Below, piece by piece: positions 11,860-25,279 of a DNA stretch of 64,000 bases (positions within the stretch are counted from its first letter, which is position 1; the number at the start of each line of letters is the position of its first letter). The translations under genes were made by a program, and so were the position numbers. Origin of the DNA: Tetmemena sp. SeJ-2015 (lineage: Eukaryota > Ciliophora > Spirotrichea > Sporadotrichida > Oxytrichidae); the NCBI GenBank assembly GCA_027382625.1, contig JAJKFJ010022621.1, positions 1-64,000 of the forward strand, read 5' to 3'. The notes under the pieces were generated by a model, which saw only the letters and a list, made by a program, of their open reading frames with translations, did no database searches and was not told where the DNA came from.

Positions 11860-13215
11860 TCATTCATTTTATAGTTCTTTAAGCTGCCTGCAGTATTTAT
11901 ACTTGATCTATATCTCTTATAAATGTATAAGATTTTAGTCGTATTTTGTAATACATATAGATCTTTTCATGAACTTTTTGACCTATTTGGCTGTTATTTT
12001 GGTTAATTTATAACTTTCAATAAACTTATAGTCATTTTATTCTTAATTGAAACATAAATCTTCCTCGTTATCCTCACACAATTCAATTATTTCGTATATT
12101 CTTTCATTTACTTTCAAGCAATCAACCTCAATTTAAATTCTTATTTATACTCCAGGATATGTAGAATGCTATAAGCTCTCAAGAACTTAATCAAGTGAAA
12201 TATTTTTAGATTAAACAATATGCAAATTTATCTACTTCAGGCTCTCCATTTCACAGCTCTCAACATTTTCAATCAATAATTTTGGGATTTAATGTATGTA
12301 GTTTACTTCTTCACCGTAACTGAAGTCCCTAAAATTTATTTTAATGATTTAAAGGTTATTGAATTTAAATTATCCAATTTTCATTATGATTTCAATAACA
12401 ATAGTTCCACTGACATCCATGGTCATTTGTTTAATTCTTGAGTAATACTTTTGAAATATTTCAACATATTCTGGGCTATAATCGTAAAACATATTTAATT
12501 TTAACATTTCTAGATTTTTGAGATACTCATCCTTATGATTTATTAAAATGGAGTTGACTACTTATTGTGATTCAAAGTCATATCCTAGGCTTTTTACATT
12601 TGAGAAATCCAAGGATTAACTTGAAGTATGCTCCTAATTTATAAGTTAAGTGAATGATAGAGAAATATTTTAGGTTATTTTTGCAATAAGTTAGAGCTAT
12701 TGCATACTTAGTTCTAACTCAAACAGATAACATTTTGTTAGAGTTATGTTCTCGTTTTCAAAAGTAATTTAAATTTACTCAAAAAGTGAATTTAAATTTT
12801 CATTATACTTTCTCAAAATCATTTAATCTATTAAAGAATATCCGTTTTTCCGAATCTCAAGCTCTTTGCATTCTACTTTTCTTGTAATTTAGCGCAGAAT
12901 ATATAGCATGAACTTATCCTTAATAGAATATTAGTTCAATTAGACTTTCAACTCAGTTTAATTAAAAAGTTTCATCTCAAATATTTGTGAATTTAAAATT
13001 GTTTCAGGAGTAAGTAATTTTTTGAACTTTCTGTGAGTAAATTCTATTATTCTAAAGAATTTCTTTTCACTGAGGTAAAGGTTCCCTTCTTTAATTTATT
13101 CTGATGATAGGACCAAGCTTTGAATGCTTTTGCTTAATTTGCATATTTTTTGGCATAATTGGCTTAACTTTAAATTACAAAAGATTTTTATCATTAAATA
13201 TTAATTGATCTTCAT
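11860..13215 (-). CDS. Intact leucine-rich family gene B (451 aa)
   Basis: A complete frame of 452 codons runs from ATG 13,215 to TGA 11,860 with no internal TGA; dozens of TAA and TAG codons are read as Gln. The start was chosen at 13,215 rather than 13,194 because MKINQYLMIKIFCNLKLSQL aligns with the starts of copies A, C and D. Residues 1-40 form the F-box-like segment ending in QKICKLSKS. Residues about 130-440 show irregular leucine-rich repeats (EYLKNLEMLKLNMFYDYS, MESLKQINLHIVQSKNISL). There are no Trp residues, no signal peptide and no membrane segment, so a cytosolic or nuclear protein is expected. It is the best functional candidate of the array. A role as a ligase adaptor or recognition protein is inference from architecture only. 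Confidence 0.85.
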
Positions 13216-14452
13216 TAAAAAAACTATATTATAAAAAAGATTGAATGCAAGCTTATAGCTATACTTTAAATATTCAATGCTTAAATAAATTAAAACTTAA
13301 CATTTGAGATTTGATTATTATAACTTGGCCAAATATTATTTTGTTTTTTATTTTCCGAAAAGCAAAATAAATTATCTTGCAAATAAATCATATTTTATTT
13401 TATTTATTAAATAAGACCAAAATAATTTAGATTCTTTTAATTTATACCTCCATAAAATTTTATCAAATTTTATCGAAATATTCCAAAGAAAGTTCAATTT
13501 AAATGATTGAATACAGTACAAGAAACTTTGCCCAATAATTATTTTTAAATATGTTTATCTTAAGTTACAATATCAAAGTATTTCACTCTTTATTAAACTT
13601 AAAAATTCTTTTTAATCATTCCTAAAACACATAGACAAAATAATATGGAAAATTTTTTAATTTTAAAAATTCTAAAACTTCTATGTTTAATTATCTTTTT
13701 ATAATATTTTCTGAAAAGGCACTTATGATCATATAGTTTTCTTAATGAACTTAATTTAAATAAAACAAGAATTGAAACACAAACTGCAGATAGATTATTT
13801 TTTCTAAAGTAAAATAAAAGTATTTGTAGTTTTGGGAGAAAAATATTTATCAATAAAATTTCTATTTTGCGAGATGATAGTCTATTCTAAAATGCAATAA
13901 TTTTTCATATAAAAGCAGCTATTTTGTCAAGGATGCTTTGAAATAGATTTTTTATTAATTGTAAAATTAAAAGTATTCTTGTGAATATCATACAAATCCG
14001 CAAATAGATACTTATTTTTATTTAAAAAAAATTCAAAGTATAAGTAATTTAAACCTCATTAATTTTAATTTATATTGCATTTTAAATAAAATTAATAGCT
14101 TATGAATTTTATTAAACTCTTACTTCCAAAGTGATTCTTTTATATAAGCGGTAGCAAATATTTTTAATACACTCAAGTCAACAAAGGTTTAGTTAAAAAA
14201 CTTTTCAAAATTTAATTATAAATTTTCTCTTATTGACATAGAGATTTCTGAAATTAATTAATTTTAGTTTCTATTTTTAAAGAATATAAAATTTTGAGAT
14301 TTAAAAATTTAATAAAAAAATTCTATATGATAAAAATTTCTGAAGTATAAAACCCTTATTAATCTAATAATTTAGTTTGAGTTATTATAGATATAAACTT
14401 ATTTTATAGTAGATAATCGTTTGAAAATGATTTATAATTTAAATTCCTTAAA
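13216..14452. other. Intergenic, no supported gene
   Basis: AT-rich DNA upstream of gene B, and the likely position of its promoter, although no motif can be named. An 84-codon minus-strand frame at 13,599-13,853 is Phe/Leu/Ile/Lys-rich and has no recognisable motif. Confidence 0.4.
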
Positions 14453-14482
14453 TTTTACTTTACTTTACTTTACTTTACTTTA
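14453..14482. repeat. (TTTAC)n microsatellite
   Basis: Five to six uninterrupted copies of the pentamer TTTAC lie just downstream of the 3' end of copy D. Confidence 0.85.
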
Positions 14483-14501
14483 GTTTGAGTTAAAACGTTT
14501 A

Positions 14502-15863
14502 TCATTGGTATAATAGATTAATCATTTTTCTTCCATGCATAATATACAATTAATTTCTAATTCTTAGAGGATTTAAAGGTTATTTTGATTTATTTGGGTA
14601 AAAACTAATACTTTCTCGTTTCCTATCGTTCTATTGGTGGAAGTGAATTTGATTAATTGGAAGTTTTCTAACGACTCTATAGTTTTGTACTCTTCTTCTG
14701 GTTGATTAAATAAGTTAAACTCCTAAAGGTTCTGTTCCTGCTTTTAAATTATTTCATAAAGATCTGGTTTCACTCGAAAACAGCCAATTTCTAAAATCAC
14801 ATTTACTTTAATTTAAGGATGAGAAGCATTTTGAAGTTAGGAGATAATTTGATTGATTGATGCACTTTCTGATCTTTCTAATTATAATTTAATAGTCTTT
14901 AAGCTAGAAGTTGTAGTTTGATTAATTTTGTCTATTAAAATTTCCTATAGAAGTTTTAAATCGCTATAATATTTGATAGGATTTAATTCAATAACCATCA
15001 GAGAGATTTGCTCAATCTTATTCAGAGGTATTAAATTTAAGAATTTTGCTATCTCTATGCATGATCCATCGAGGCTTAGTTTCTTGATATTTAAATACAT
15101 CTTTTATAAGAGTTTTACTGATTAATAGCAGTATCCATCTCCCAAAGACAGTTTTAAAATCTCCACATTTTGCAAGCACTAGTCCATCGATCCTGTAAAT
15201 TGAATGTTTTCTTTCTTTAATTTAAAAAAGTCATATTTTAGCTTTTTAATTTTCGGCTGTCCTATTTCCCTATGATTTCCTGGGTAAAAATAAATTTGAG
15301 TGCCAGTAAGATCAAGTTTCTAAATATTTTAAAAAAGAATTATTAATCAGTTTGTATAAATTTTCATTCTTTGAAAAGAGCAACTCTCGATGATAACTCT
15401 TTATTTTTTAAAGATCTGATTAAATAGTTAAAAAACCAGCCTAAACTTGATTTAGTGTTCCTGAATAAGTTCCGAATCATCCACTCTATAATTATCTGCT
15501 TAGATTATTAATTTCTTTAAAATAACTTTTCTTTGTATTTTTTCAAGAATTCTGAGCATGATTTCATCTTTACACCGAAATTCAAGCAAATTGATTTTCA
15601 AATTGAAATTATTGAAAAGCTTTAATTCAAATATGTGCAAGTCATAAATCTTATCAAGAGAAAGATGCCTGTATCTTCATTATATGAAAAGTTTTATTTG
15701 TTTGTATTTTTTCTTGCTCAAGTAAAGATTTTGATTTTAAATGAGTTACGATGATAGAACTAGAACTTGAACAAACTTTGCTAAGCTTGCATATTTTCTA
15801 ACTGAGGGTTTCAAGATCTAAGAAACAGAAAATGCTTATCTTTAAAAATTTAGTAAGTTCCAT
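14502..15863 (-). pseudogene. Leucine-rich family copy D, frameshifted
   Basis: ATG 15,863 gives MELTKFLKISIFCFLDLETL, then QKICKLSKV. An extra base after this point moves the frame, and the family continues in the shifted frame with VLVLSSQLIQNQNLYLSKKK. A TGA then stands where copy C has AGA. Further on, HIFELKLFNNFNLKINLLEF and MLRILEKIQRKVILK are well preserved. The 3' end is placed at TGA 14,502. It pairs with gene B as the second member of the block duplicated at 6.8-10.3 kb. Confidence 0.6.
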
Positions 15864-16147
15864 TATTAATTATATATTTTAAATAGTTTGTTTAGCTTTA
15901 ATATAAGTTGCAGTGAATATTCAAAGCTATTATAAAATTTCAAAGTAATTTTTAAATTGCGATTAATTATTGGATGATAAAATTAAATTAAAGTATTAAG
16001 AGCTTTTTATCAATATATTCTTTCAAATTAATTAACAAATACTATCATCATTTGCTTTAGGAGTTTTATGAGCATAATATTGAGGATATAGTATTTTAAT
16101 ATCTGAGTAGCAATGATTTTTAAGGTGCCCTAACTTTTTGAAACTAA

Positions 16148-17500
16148 TCAAGAATGATTATTACCCATATTGTTTGAATTTAACTTTAATTTCTGAAACA
16201 ATGTTAAAATATAAATCGTACTAATCAACTAAAATTTCATTTTTAAATTCTTCTTCCCCTTTTTCTCGATTATATTTGTGGATAATAAATTTTGACTTTT
16301 ACTAATTGGCAGTTTGATAATGTAATAGGAAATTTGAAATTGATTTCCTTAACCTTCTTATCACGATTTTTAAAAAGAATGTATAGTTGAATTGGTAATT
16401 CTAATAATTCTACAATTACCTGGATATTAAACTTTATACTTTGCTTTTAAGCTCTACTTAGATATTCCAGAATTTTTAAAAGAGAGATCTTTAGTGAAGT
16501 AATCAATTTAATTGAAGTAGTGAGCGATTAATTCATAATCTCAGAGGAAATGAAACGAGCAACTGCATCCTAAAAATATTTTAACTGCTCTCTTGCATTT
16601 TAATGTTCCCTGTATCTTGAAACAATGTCAAGTTTCTCAAGATTTTAGAATTTTTTATCTTCAAGATTAGTGAAGAAAGTTTGGAGATATCTAAAATTCC
16701 CAACAAGACTGAATTATTTTATTGATGAGTATTGCCTGCTAAATGAATCAGATAAGGATTTGCTAATGCGACATGGTAAATACAAATATAAGTTATCCAA
16801 GCTTTGTAATTATTAATCTATAAATTTTTCAATTAAAGAGCTTCTAAGCATTATATCATTAAAATCAAAGTGTAGGATTTTTAATCTTGACTCTCTCATT
16901 TAAGAGTCTTCATTATCTTCTTCTTCTAAAAATGTAAGTTTTGTTAGAACAAGTTTTTCGAACACTCTCGTAAAAATTTGAAGTTAGCTTAAAGTTACTA
17001 AAAGTTAATAAATCTTGCATTCTTTTAATTAGATATTCTTATTCTAAGATACTTTGAGAATTTCTTTAGAGATATGGCTAAATATCTGGAGATCTTTTTG
17101 AATAGGTTGATCATCATATGTTGTTTAAAATTAATCTGGATAAATGTTAAAGCTGCAAGTTATCTATCTTTAAGCAGATTACAGAGATTAGAGTAGAATT
17201 TAATCTACGTTATTAAATCCATTTAGGTATAGTCTCATCTCTATTACATTAAAAAGCAACAAATCAAAATATTTAGAGAACGAAATATCATACTTGGGAT
17301 TGTTAGTGAACCTTTTAGTTAGTTATTATCAGATTTTTAGGTATTTTGTTTCAGTTAATGGGAAACTTTTCTCTTAGATGATGGAGGAATGATAAGACGT
17401 CGGATTATTCAGCTTTGGATAAGAGACAAATCTTTTAACTCAAAGTCTCTAAGTTAAGTAAGCAATAAATCTTAAATCTTATATATTTAGGGAGTCTCAT
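16148..17500 (-). pseudogene. Leucine-rich family copy E
   Basis: Starts at ATG 17,500 with MRLPKYIRFKIYCLLNLETL, then SQKICLLSKAEQSDVL. The first TGA comes about 50 codons in, after KFPIN. Family-like segments continue on the minus strand to TGA 16,148. The N terminus is closest to the copy starting at 24,202 (shared LLSK-x-E-Gln-Ser). I did not align the middle codon by codon, so the number of breaks is unknown. Confidence 0.5.
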
Positions 17501-17904
17501 TCAATTTGTAACAAATATTTAATATTATCAATTGAGTTAGTGAATGCGTTTATTGAATATTCAAAACTAATAATTTACTAATTTTATTTAATACATTACT
17601 TTTAATGGAATGTAAAATAAATTTTTATATTTAAAAAGCATAATGTTAATTAGATTACTGTTTGTTAATGATTTAATTTATTATATTCTTAAATTAAATG
17701 CTGAAACAATTTGTCAATTTTAAAGCCTATCATTTAACTCTGGTAATTCTTTCAGCAGTTTAAAAGCCACTATCAAGCTAAGTTCTTTTCTGAACTTCAC
17801 TCTCAATTAAATAAAGTTCGGCAGATAATTTAATTATATCATTTGATAAAGATTATTATTTTCAAATTAAAAAAATTAAATAAAAAATAATTTTAAAACA
17901 AAAT

Positions 17905-19873
17905 TCATAATTAAATCTTTAAATCTTAAGCAAATAGATCTTTACAGTCAATAGAGATTTTATAATAACGAAGGGATTTTTCTTAAATTTACATACAATT
18001 AATATGAATTTATTTTTATTTAACTTTTAAAGCAAATTAATTTTTTGATTGTGATTTAACATCTTATTCTGTATTATCCTCAGGATAAAATTCAAAAAAA
18101 TAACTTCTAAATTAACTTCTCTTTCTGTATCAACTTTTTATAGAAAAATTGCATTTTGATTATAGATAAATTTTCTTTAAAACTGTCTTTATATTTTTCT
18201 AATCTTGAAATTGTAGGATAGAATTATTGAATCTGCTATTTCTATTTGAAACTAGAAATTCTTATTATCTTCGATTTATACCGAGGTGAAATTGCTTTAA
18301 AAATATCTGTTTGAAGTAAAGTGTATAATATATAATTGTTCTCAATCTTCCAGCAAACTTGCATATCTTTATTAATTCCTTATTAATTATATTAAACTGC
18401 TGTTTTGCTCTCATTTGGTATAATATGGCTCAAATACGATTACTTTATCGGAGGTTGAGAGAAACTCATAAAATGTAGTTTAAATAGTTCATATACTTGA
18501 TTATTATTTAGATAATTATTTTCATTAATAAGATGGTAAGAATTCACATTTGGCTCAAAGAAGAAAATGCGACATGATTGAAAGTTTTTCTTGGCCCACT
18601 CCTAACAAACATTGTAATGAGAGAATGCTAAATCGAAATGCTGAACGCGGAATAAAGCATAAGAGTAAGTTTATTCTGAAATATAATCAATCCAAATCAT
18701 AGTTCACAAGAGATTAATTGAAGATAATAACTTTTTAAAGAAGATGTAAAATTGCAATTACCTGAGAGCATAGCCAAAGTCAACGAATTCATCTCAAATT
18801 CAGAGTAAAATGCTTTAGCTCCTATTTCTAAATTTGTCTTCTACAGCTGTTATGTGAGAATAATATATTTTTTTGCATTTGTTTGTATCTACCTCCGATA
18901 AAGTAATCGTATTTGAGCTATAATAATTATGCCGAATTTAAGTTTTTGAAGGTTCAATCTAGGAACTCTTAACCATAAAATATTATACATTTTAGTTTAG
19001 ATCTCTTAATCTCCATTTTTAACTTAATTCAGATTTACAATTTGAAGGTCTTAAATATTTGACATTTCCCTAATTAAATTTTAAGTTCTGAGCAAATTTT
19101 TTATATCTTTGATAACTCCTACATTCGATAGTTTTCTGATTTATTTGAAGCTTTGTGAGAATATTTACACCCAATCTTGGCATTTGAAAATATTTTTGAA
19201 ATAAAGACTCAATTAATTTAGGCCACTGAACATCATACTCATTTATTATCTTAAGCTATAATCTACTTTCTAAAAAATGATAAAAATCTTAGGAAAAATA
19301 CCTAACTTATCTCAATATTATTCGATTTCGTATTGAATTTTAGATTTTTTATAAATTTGTTTTCTCAAAGCAATCTGCTATTTCTTTGAGTTGGTTGATT
19401 TTCAAAATAGAAGATATAGTTTTAATTTTGTAGAGGATTATATTTTTATTTGCTGCAGCCTTTTAATACCTGCTAATACCTCCTATTAATTTGGATATTT
19501 ATTTTGAACTTCGCTTTTCTAAGAGGTAGTAACACAAAATTGCATTTAACTTTTCTTGTTACATTTTCAAGAATACGAAATATGTATTTTGTATATTGTC
19601 TTTATATAATTTCAAAATTAAAATAGGAGTAATTATATTGAAGAGTAATCTTATTTATTCAGTTTGAAAATATCCGTTCTTCCGTAGAATTTTATTGATG
19701 AAATTAAGTGTATTTTCTATTTTTTTTTCACTTATTACTAAACTTTATTATTGTATAATTGCTGAATTTAAGACTCAATTTTATTCTTAAAAATTTAATC
19801 TAAAAATTTTTCAACTTAAAACTTAAAGATCAAGGAGGCTGTAGATCATGATTCTCAAAAATTTAGATTCCAT
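17905..19873 (-). pseudogene. Leucine-rich family copy F, split by an element
   Basis: ATG 19,873 gives MESKFLRIMIYSLLDLQVLS, then TGA where copy E has TAA (Gln), then KIFRLN. The C terminus is open and clean before TGA 17,905 (for example YYKISIDCKDLFAQDLKIQL). A 491-bp inverted-repeat element interrupts the gene at 18,428-18,918, and TATTATA-like sequence on both sides suggests a target duplication. Without the element the copy would be about 1.48 kb, like its neighbours. Confidence 0.55.
18428..18918. mobile_element. 491-bp element with 28-bp perfect terminal inverted repeats
   Basis: GCTCAAATACGATTACTTTA plus TCGGAGGT (18,428-18,455) is repeated exactly in reverse complement at 18,891-18,918. 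The flanks share TATAAT(A), consistent with a target-site duplication. The interior is GC-richer than the surroundings and has no transposase frame, so it looks non-autonomous (MITE-like) or like a small germline-limited element. Perfect ends imply a young insertion or selection on the ends. Confidence 0.85.
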
Positions 19874-20764
19874 TTATTTAAATATAAAACAATAGTAATA
19901 AATTATTTTGCAAACCTTATATTTTAAATATTCAAATTATGAGAATTAAAATGAAAACTTGTTATTTGATACTTATTAGCCAGACTTATATACATAATTT
20001 TCAAATATCCCCGATTAAGCTTTATTATTATTGTTTTTTAAAATATAATGAATTGATTTCTCTATTCATTAAATTATTTGAACTTAATAAGATAAAATAA
20101 AATTTAAATTGAAGATAAAATGCTTAATTTTTATTTTAAAAGTGTTTAAAAAAATAAAAATATGAATATCCCTAGATTTATCTATATTATTTTAATACTG
20201 TCACTCTCTTAAAATTGAAGGAGTATATGCAAAATAAGATGATATGAGAAAGCTTTTAAAAATACAATTTTTTATGGACAGAAGATTAAAGTATTTGTTC
20301 TAAGATGCAACTCATTTCCTGCTCTATGTATGAAAATTGAATTATTGTAGTAGATTACGCACTACTTTGACACAATTAATCTAAATTTTTACGATCGCTT
20401 TATTTTCCTATGATAAGTTTTGTTCTAAATCTCGCTATAAGATAAACATTACTTTAAAATCTACATTGCGTTAGAATATAATTTTTGAAAAATAGTTTCT
20501 TAATTTTAGAAGATACTATGTTGATTCAAGTTATTTCATCTCTAGATTTGCAGTAATTATATTCTGTTACCACTTTAAAATTTAAATTTCATTTCATATC
20601 TAATTGCTATATCTAATTGCTAATTTAATAATAGCTAAATAAATATTTTAAATCAATTTGAATATCGGTAAGATATTTCACAATAATATAAATTTTTTTA
20701 AGTTGAGTAGTTTAAGGTTTGAATCTTTATAATCTAATTTTTAAAAATTAATATTTTGCTTTTA
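19874..20764. other. Intergenic, no supported gene
   Basis: AT-rich DNA with no recognisable frame, between family copies F and G. Confidence 0.35.
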
Positions 20765-22159
20765 TCATTTAAAATGCTTCATATAAAATGATATCTTAAT
20801 TTTTTATGAATCTTAGGTCTTTGGGTTGTAATTAAGTAGAATTATACTCCCTTTTCCATCTTTTCTTAGAAATTTCTAATTTTGAGCTTTTAGAATTTAA
20901 AATTAGAAATCCTACCCATATCTATAAATTCTCCATATCTACTCTATTTATCTTAATTTTAGTCTTTTATGCATGGAGTTTAATTAATTTCTTCTATCTC
21001 AAGAAAAGATTTCGGCAAAATAACCAATGAGACATAAATCTTCAAACAAAAGGATTTCATTTTAATTTCAGAGAGTCCGTTTAATTAAGAAAATTTTGTC
21101 CATTCTAAAGTGGCTGCTATGCTATAATATTTTAGCTTGAAATTAGTCTCATTATCTATTCGTTCTTGTGAAAATGAATTCAGAGTAATGTTTAACATAA
21201 GATCAATAATAGGCGAGCACTCTTATGAATTTTCATTTGGATAAAGCTCTATGCTAAAATTTCTCAAAGATTTAGAGGCCTAATCATTTTTAATAGTACT
21301 AAGCAATCTAAAAATATCATTTTCCACACCTTTTACATAAAATAAGGATAAATTTTAGAAACAATTTTTGAAAGTTTATAGCTAAATATCCACTTGAGCA
21401 GGTGAAGATACTGATTGAAAATAAAGCTTGAGTTCTTTTAGATTTACAAATGCAGAACTGAGATATTGTTGCTGATTTTCATCATATAAATTTTTATTTT
21501 GAACCATAAAAGTTAATCTTTCTAATTAAATACTTTGATTACTTTGTTGATGATGTTCTTACTCTTTAACTCTAAAAGGTTCCTACTTCAATATTAATTT
21601 TTTTAATATTCTAGCTAATATATCTAAATTTGCTATATTCATTTATAAATTGCAAAATGAACATGTGTCAAGAACGATATTTTTGTTGTTCTTGAGCAAT
21701 TGTAATTTGTTATTTTCCTTGAAAAATTGAAAATCACGATTTATGGTTTTAAAGTTAAAACGATAGCTGAGAGAGACTTTTCTATTTATTTGCTAAAATA
21801 TATCGAACAAACTTCATATTTTTTTTACTCGTCATTATAAATGAAGTGCTTCAAATTTATTAGATAGCCTGAATTTAATAGATTTGTAAATTTGTGCGAT
21901 CACTCTATCCTTAATTTGTGAGACGATTTCATAATTAATGAGTTGAGTGCTATCTATTTCGCTACTAAATTGCTTGTATAGTGAGAAATATAATTTTCAT
22001 TCTTTCGCAATGTTGATATCGAAAACTAAAGTTTACTGCTGAATAAATAATGATTGGTAACTTAATGCAGTTCCTATTTGTTTAAAAGGCAAATAAACTT
22101 ACTCAAGAAATAAGATTCAGATAACAGTATATTTTAAGCCTGATATATTTTGTCAACAT
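20765..22159 (-). pseudogene. Leucine-rich family copy G, early frameshift
   Basis: ATG 22,159 gives MLTKYIRLKIYCYLNL. One base is then missing relative to copy H, so a TGA appears at codon 19, while the downstream sequence stays homologous in another frame. The 3' end ILLNYNPKTQDSQKIKISFY, closing at TGA 20,765, matches the C terminus of copy H. Between 20.9 and 21.9 kb it can be aligned with copy H segment by segment. It is the leftmost member of the subgroup G-K. Confidence 0.6.
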
Positions 22160-22189
22160 TTATTTATATTATAATTTTAAATATATTTT

Positions 22190-22516
22190 ATATTAAAAAG
22201 TTTAAATATTTTTTAAAATTTTTTATTTTTAAAAAAAAATTAAAAAATTCTCCCTTATTTTATTAATCTTGCAATTTAAAAAATTAATAGAAATTCTTAA
22301 TTAAAATAAAAACAAATCAAAAATGGGGTTTTTAAAACAAATTTTATAAATTAAAATATGAAAAATTTTTTTTCAAAATTTAAAAATAAACTTTTAATTT
22401 TAAAAATTTCTCAATTTTTTTTAAAAAATAAAATTAAAATAAAAAAAAAAAATTTTTTTAATTTTCAGTTAAAAATAAAATTGAAGTATTTTCTATATTT
22501 TTATTTTTAAAAAATT
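22190..22516. other. Homopolymer-rich block
   Basis: Runs of A9-A11 and T7-T9 alternate with almost no other content. It resembles the other suspect blocks and contains no gene. Confidence 0.5.
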
Positions 22517-24202
22517 TCAACATAAAGCAATTTCTAAATAAAATGAACAAAGATTTATATATTTGAGTAAAAATATATTCGTTTTTTAAGATTATATTAA
22601 TATCTAGTGAGATGTTAGTGCTTGCCTATAATTTAGAAGCAATAAAGAGAAATTGAAGACTTTAACTTAAAAAATATTACACTCAAAGTGAACTAAATTA
22701 TAATGAGGATCAAAAATCCTACAACTATTTATCATAATTCTTTTCAATTTTTGTGATGTAATAAATTAAGTATTTAATTAAACTTCTCTATAATTGAAGA
22801 AAAAAATATAAATTTTTAAAATATAATTCACTTTTACGATTATGCTTAAAATAAATAATATTAAACATTTAGAAGTAACCTTGAGAGTTAAAATTTTATT
22901 GAAAATTAGTTTATTCAATACTTAATTAATTTCTATTAAATGATAGGTTCCATATAGTTGACAAGAATTTTACATCAGCAATAACCTAATTGTTTTGATC
23001 GAGTTATTTAAGAATAGTACCTTTGAAAATATAAACTTAATTTTCGATAAATCTCTTGAATTGGAATTTTGAATTTGGGTAATAGAGCCACATACTTTAA
23101 TCTTATTGATCAAAATTTAATTTTTCATATTTTCCTTTATACTATTCCATAAAGAGGAAAATATTTTCAAGATATGCAAGCTTTTTCAGACATTATCTTA
23201 AATTTGATTCCAGAATTAGTTTGCTCGTTTAAAGTTTTTAAAATTTAGCTAAGCTTCATATCCTCAAGAAAATTCAATTTTATCTTAAAAGAATAGCTCA
23301 ATTAATTCTATTTCCTTATACTGGCTATAAAATTTAGAGTTTGGCAATTATTTTAATAAATATCTCGTCTGTTACTCCTCTATTTCAATTGTGAATTTTT
23401 GAAGTTTATTAAATTATAATTTTTCTAAAGGAGATATGAAATACATTAATTATAATATCTTCCACATAATTTTATTTCCTTGATGTGTTAGAATAAGTTT
23501 TTGAGTGTTTTTAAGTTGTTCATTAATTATCTTTAGAAATTTTTATCCAACATTTTCGAACATGTAAAAATCATATTTAAATACTTTTAATTTAAATTTG
23601 TCCATAGTGTGATAACTTTTATTCTCATCAATCTGAACATATAAAAGATAAAGCTTTTCAAAATTATCAACAAACCAACAGAGATCAGTCAAAGTAAGTA
23701 TTTGGCTGGAAATTTTGAACTCTTTCAATGAAATGTTTTTATTCCGAGAAATATTTTGAATAAATTAAATGATTTCCTACGAGATTTTAAGTTATGGAAA
23801 AGTGAGTCTCTCATTTTGGTCAATACAAAATTCTGTAACTATATGAATCTCGAAGCTGCACTTAATTTTTCTGTTTGCTTATTAAAAATATTTAAGAAAT
23901 AGCTTATCTACATTATCTAAATATTTAATGCTTATTATGAGGTTTAAACAATTGAACATTTGGAAAACAAAGGTTTTTTGTAGATTTGTATCGTATTATT
24001 TATTTTGCTTGAGCTTTTTGGAATAAAACCTTTTAATCTTACGAAGAGTGGCATCACTCAAAAGAATTTTCTAGTCTTAGATAAGTGCAGATGATAAGAC
24101 ACTAGATTATTCAAGTTTGGATAATAGACATATTTTACGAGAAAGATCCATTAGTTCAAGATAGCAATAAATACTTAATCTTACATATCTGGGAATTATC
24201 AT
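22517..24202 (-). CDS. Leucine-rich family copy L with two in-frame TGA
   Basis: From ATG 24,202 (MIIPRYVRLSIYCYLELMDL) one minus-strand frame runs 562 codons to TGA 22,517 and is interrupted only by TGA at codon 313 (23,264-23,266) and codon 339 (23,186-23,188). The first 312 codons form a clean leucine-rich protein (NFEKLYLLYVQIDENKSYHT, SPLEKLQFNKLQKFTIEIEE). Coding character continues after both TGAs (KSLHILKIFSSLWN, KTIRLLLMQNSCQLYGTY), so the codon-313 stop probably truncates a longer ancestral protein. No frameshift was seen. It could be a 312-residue protein, a pseudogene, or a readthrough product. The last 100 codons approach low-complexity DNA and are less certain. Confidence 0.6.
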
Positions 24203-25279
24203 TATCTTATTATTAATTTAATTATTCCATTAAAATTAATTCCATAAGTAATACTTAAATTTGCAATATTCAATTGGTCAATTAATTGAATTTGGAAAAT
24301 TTTAAAGTACATAAAAACTTTCAGTTTAATTAATTAACCGCTCAACTCAATTTTATCTAAATTTTAAATTGAATAATTTCAACTAAGAAACTGAATTAAT
24401 TTTAATTACCCAAAGCTTCACCATTATAAAATAATAAATTTAGCATCGTTTATATATTATTATAATTCATAATATATTAAAATTAATAAGAAATCTGAAA
24501 ATAGATGAATGAAAATTCCCTGATTCATAATATCTATTGAATATTGAAAGCTGAGAGTCTTTGTTAAATTTCTCCATACTCTAATTAGCTATAAGATAAA
24601 ATATATTAAAAATGAGCTAAAATTATTCTTTAAATATACTGAGATTAACCAAAATAATTTAAAAGAGTCAGATACGATTTTTTGACTATTCATTATTTTC
24701 AGTATCTTCTAGATAGAATAAATTGCATTAAGTCCATCTTTTCGGTTTATAGATAATTCGGTTAGTTATTTAATTTTTGAACTTATGATAGCAAATCCTT
24801 AATAATTTATTTATTGAATTAGTTACTTTCTCGGGTTCTATTTCAATTCTCAACTTTATTTACTTTTCTCTAACAAGATCACATAATCTACCTATATTAT
24901 TTTATTTTTAATAAATTATTTATCTAACATTAATATAAGGTTTTTTATTTTATTTATTTGTAATGACAAACACAATTTATTTAAAATACTTAAAAATTTA
25001 TTATTTCATTTTAGACAAATCTTTTTAAAAAATTCCAAGATAATTATCTCTAATAAATAATCAATATTTTAGCATAATGACATATCTTACTAATTAGAAT
25101 TCCAAATAAATATGTTTTTTAAAAATTTTAAAATAAAATTTTACTTATATTTTTAATTAAAACCACTCATTTATATTTACATTACATTGTTAAAAGATAC
25201 TAAGCATTTTTATAAATCTATCAATATGTAAGAAATTTTGTTTCATTAACTTCTTATTATTATTTTAAAACGTCAATTA
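24203..25279. other. Intergenic, no supported gene
   Basis: AT-rich DNA with many short A/T runs. No family start or recognisable product was found on either strand. Confidence 0.35.

Noticed and set aside
13599..13853. 84-codon minus-strand ORF
   Set aside because: AT-rich composition alone can give this; low-complexity Leu/Phe/Lys content without motif or paralogue in the array.
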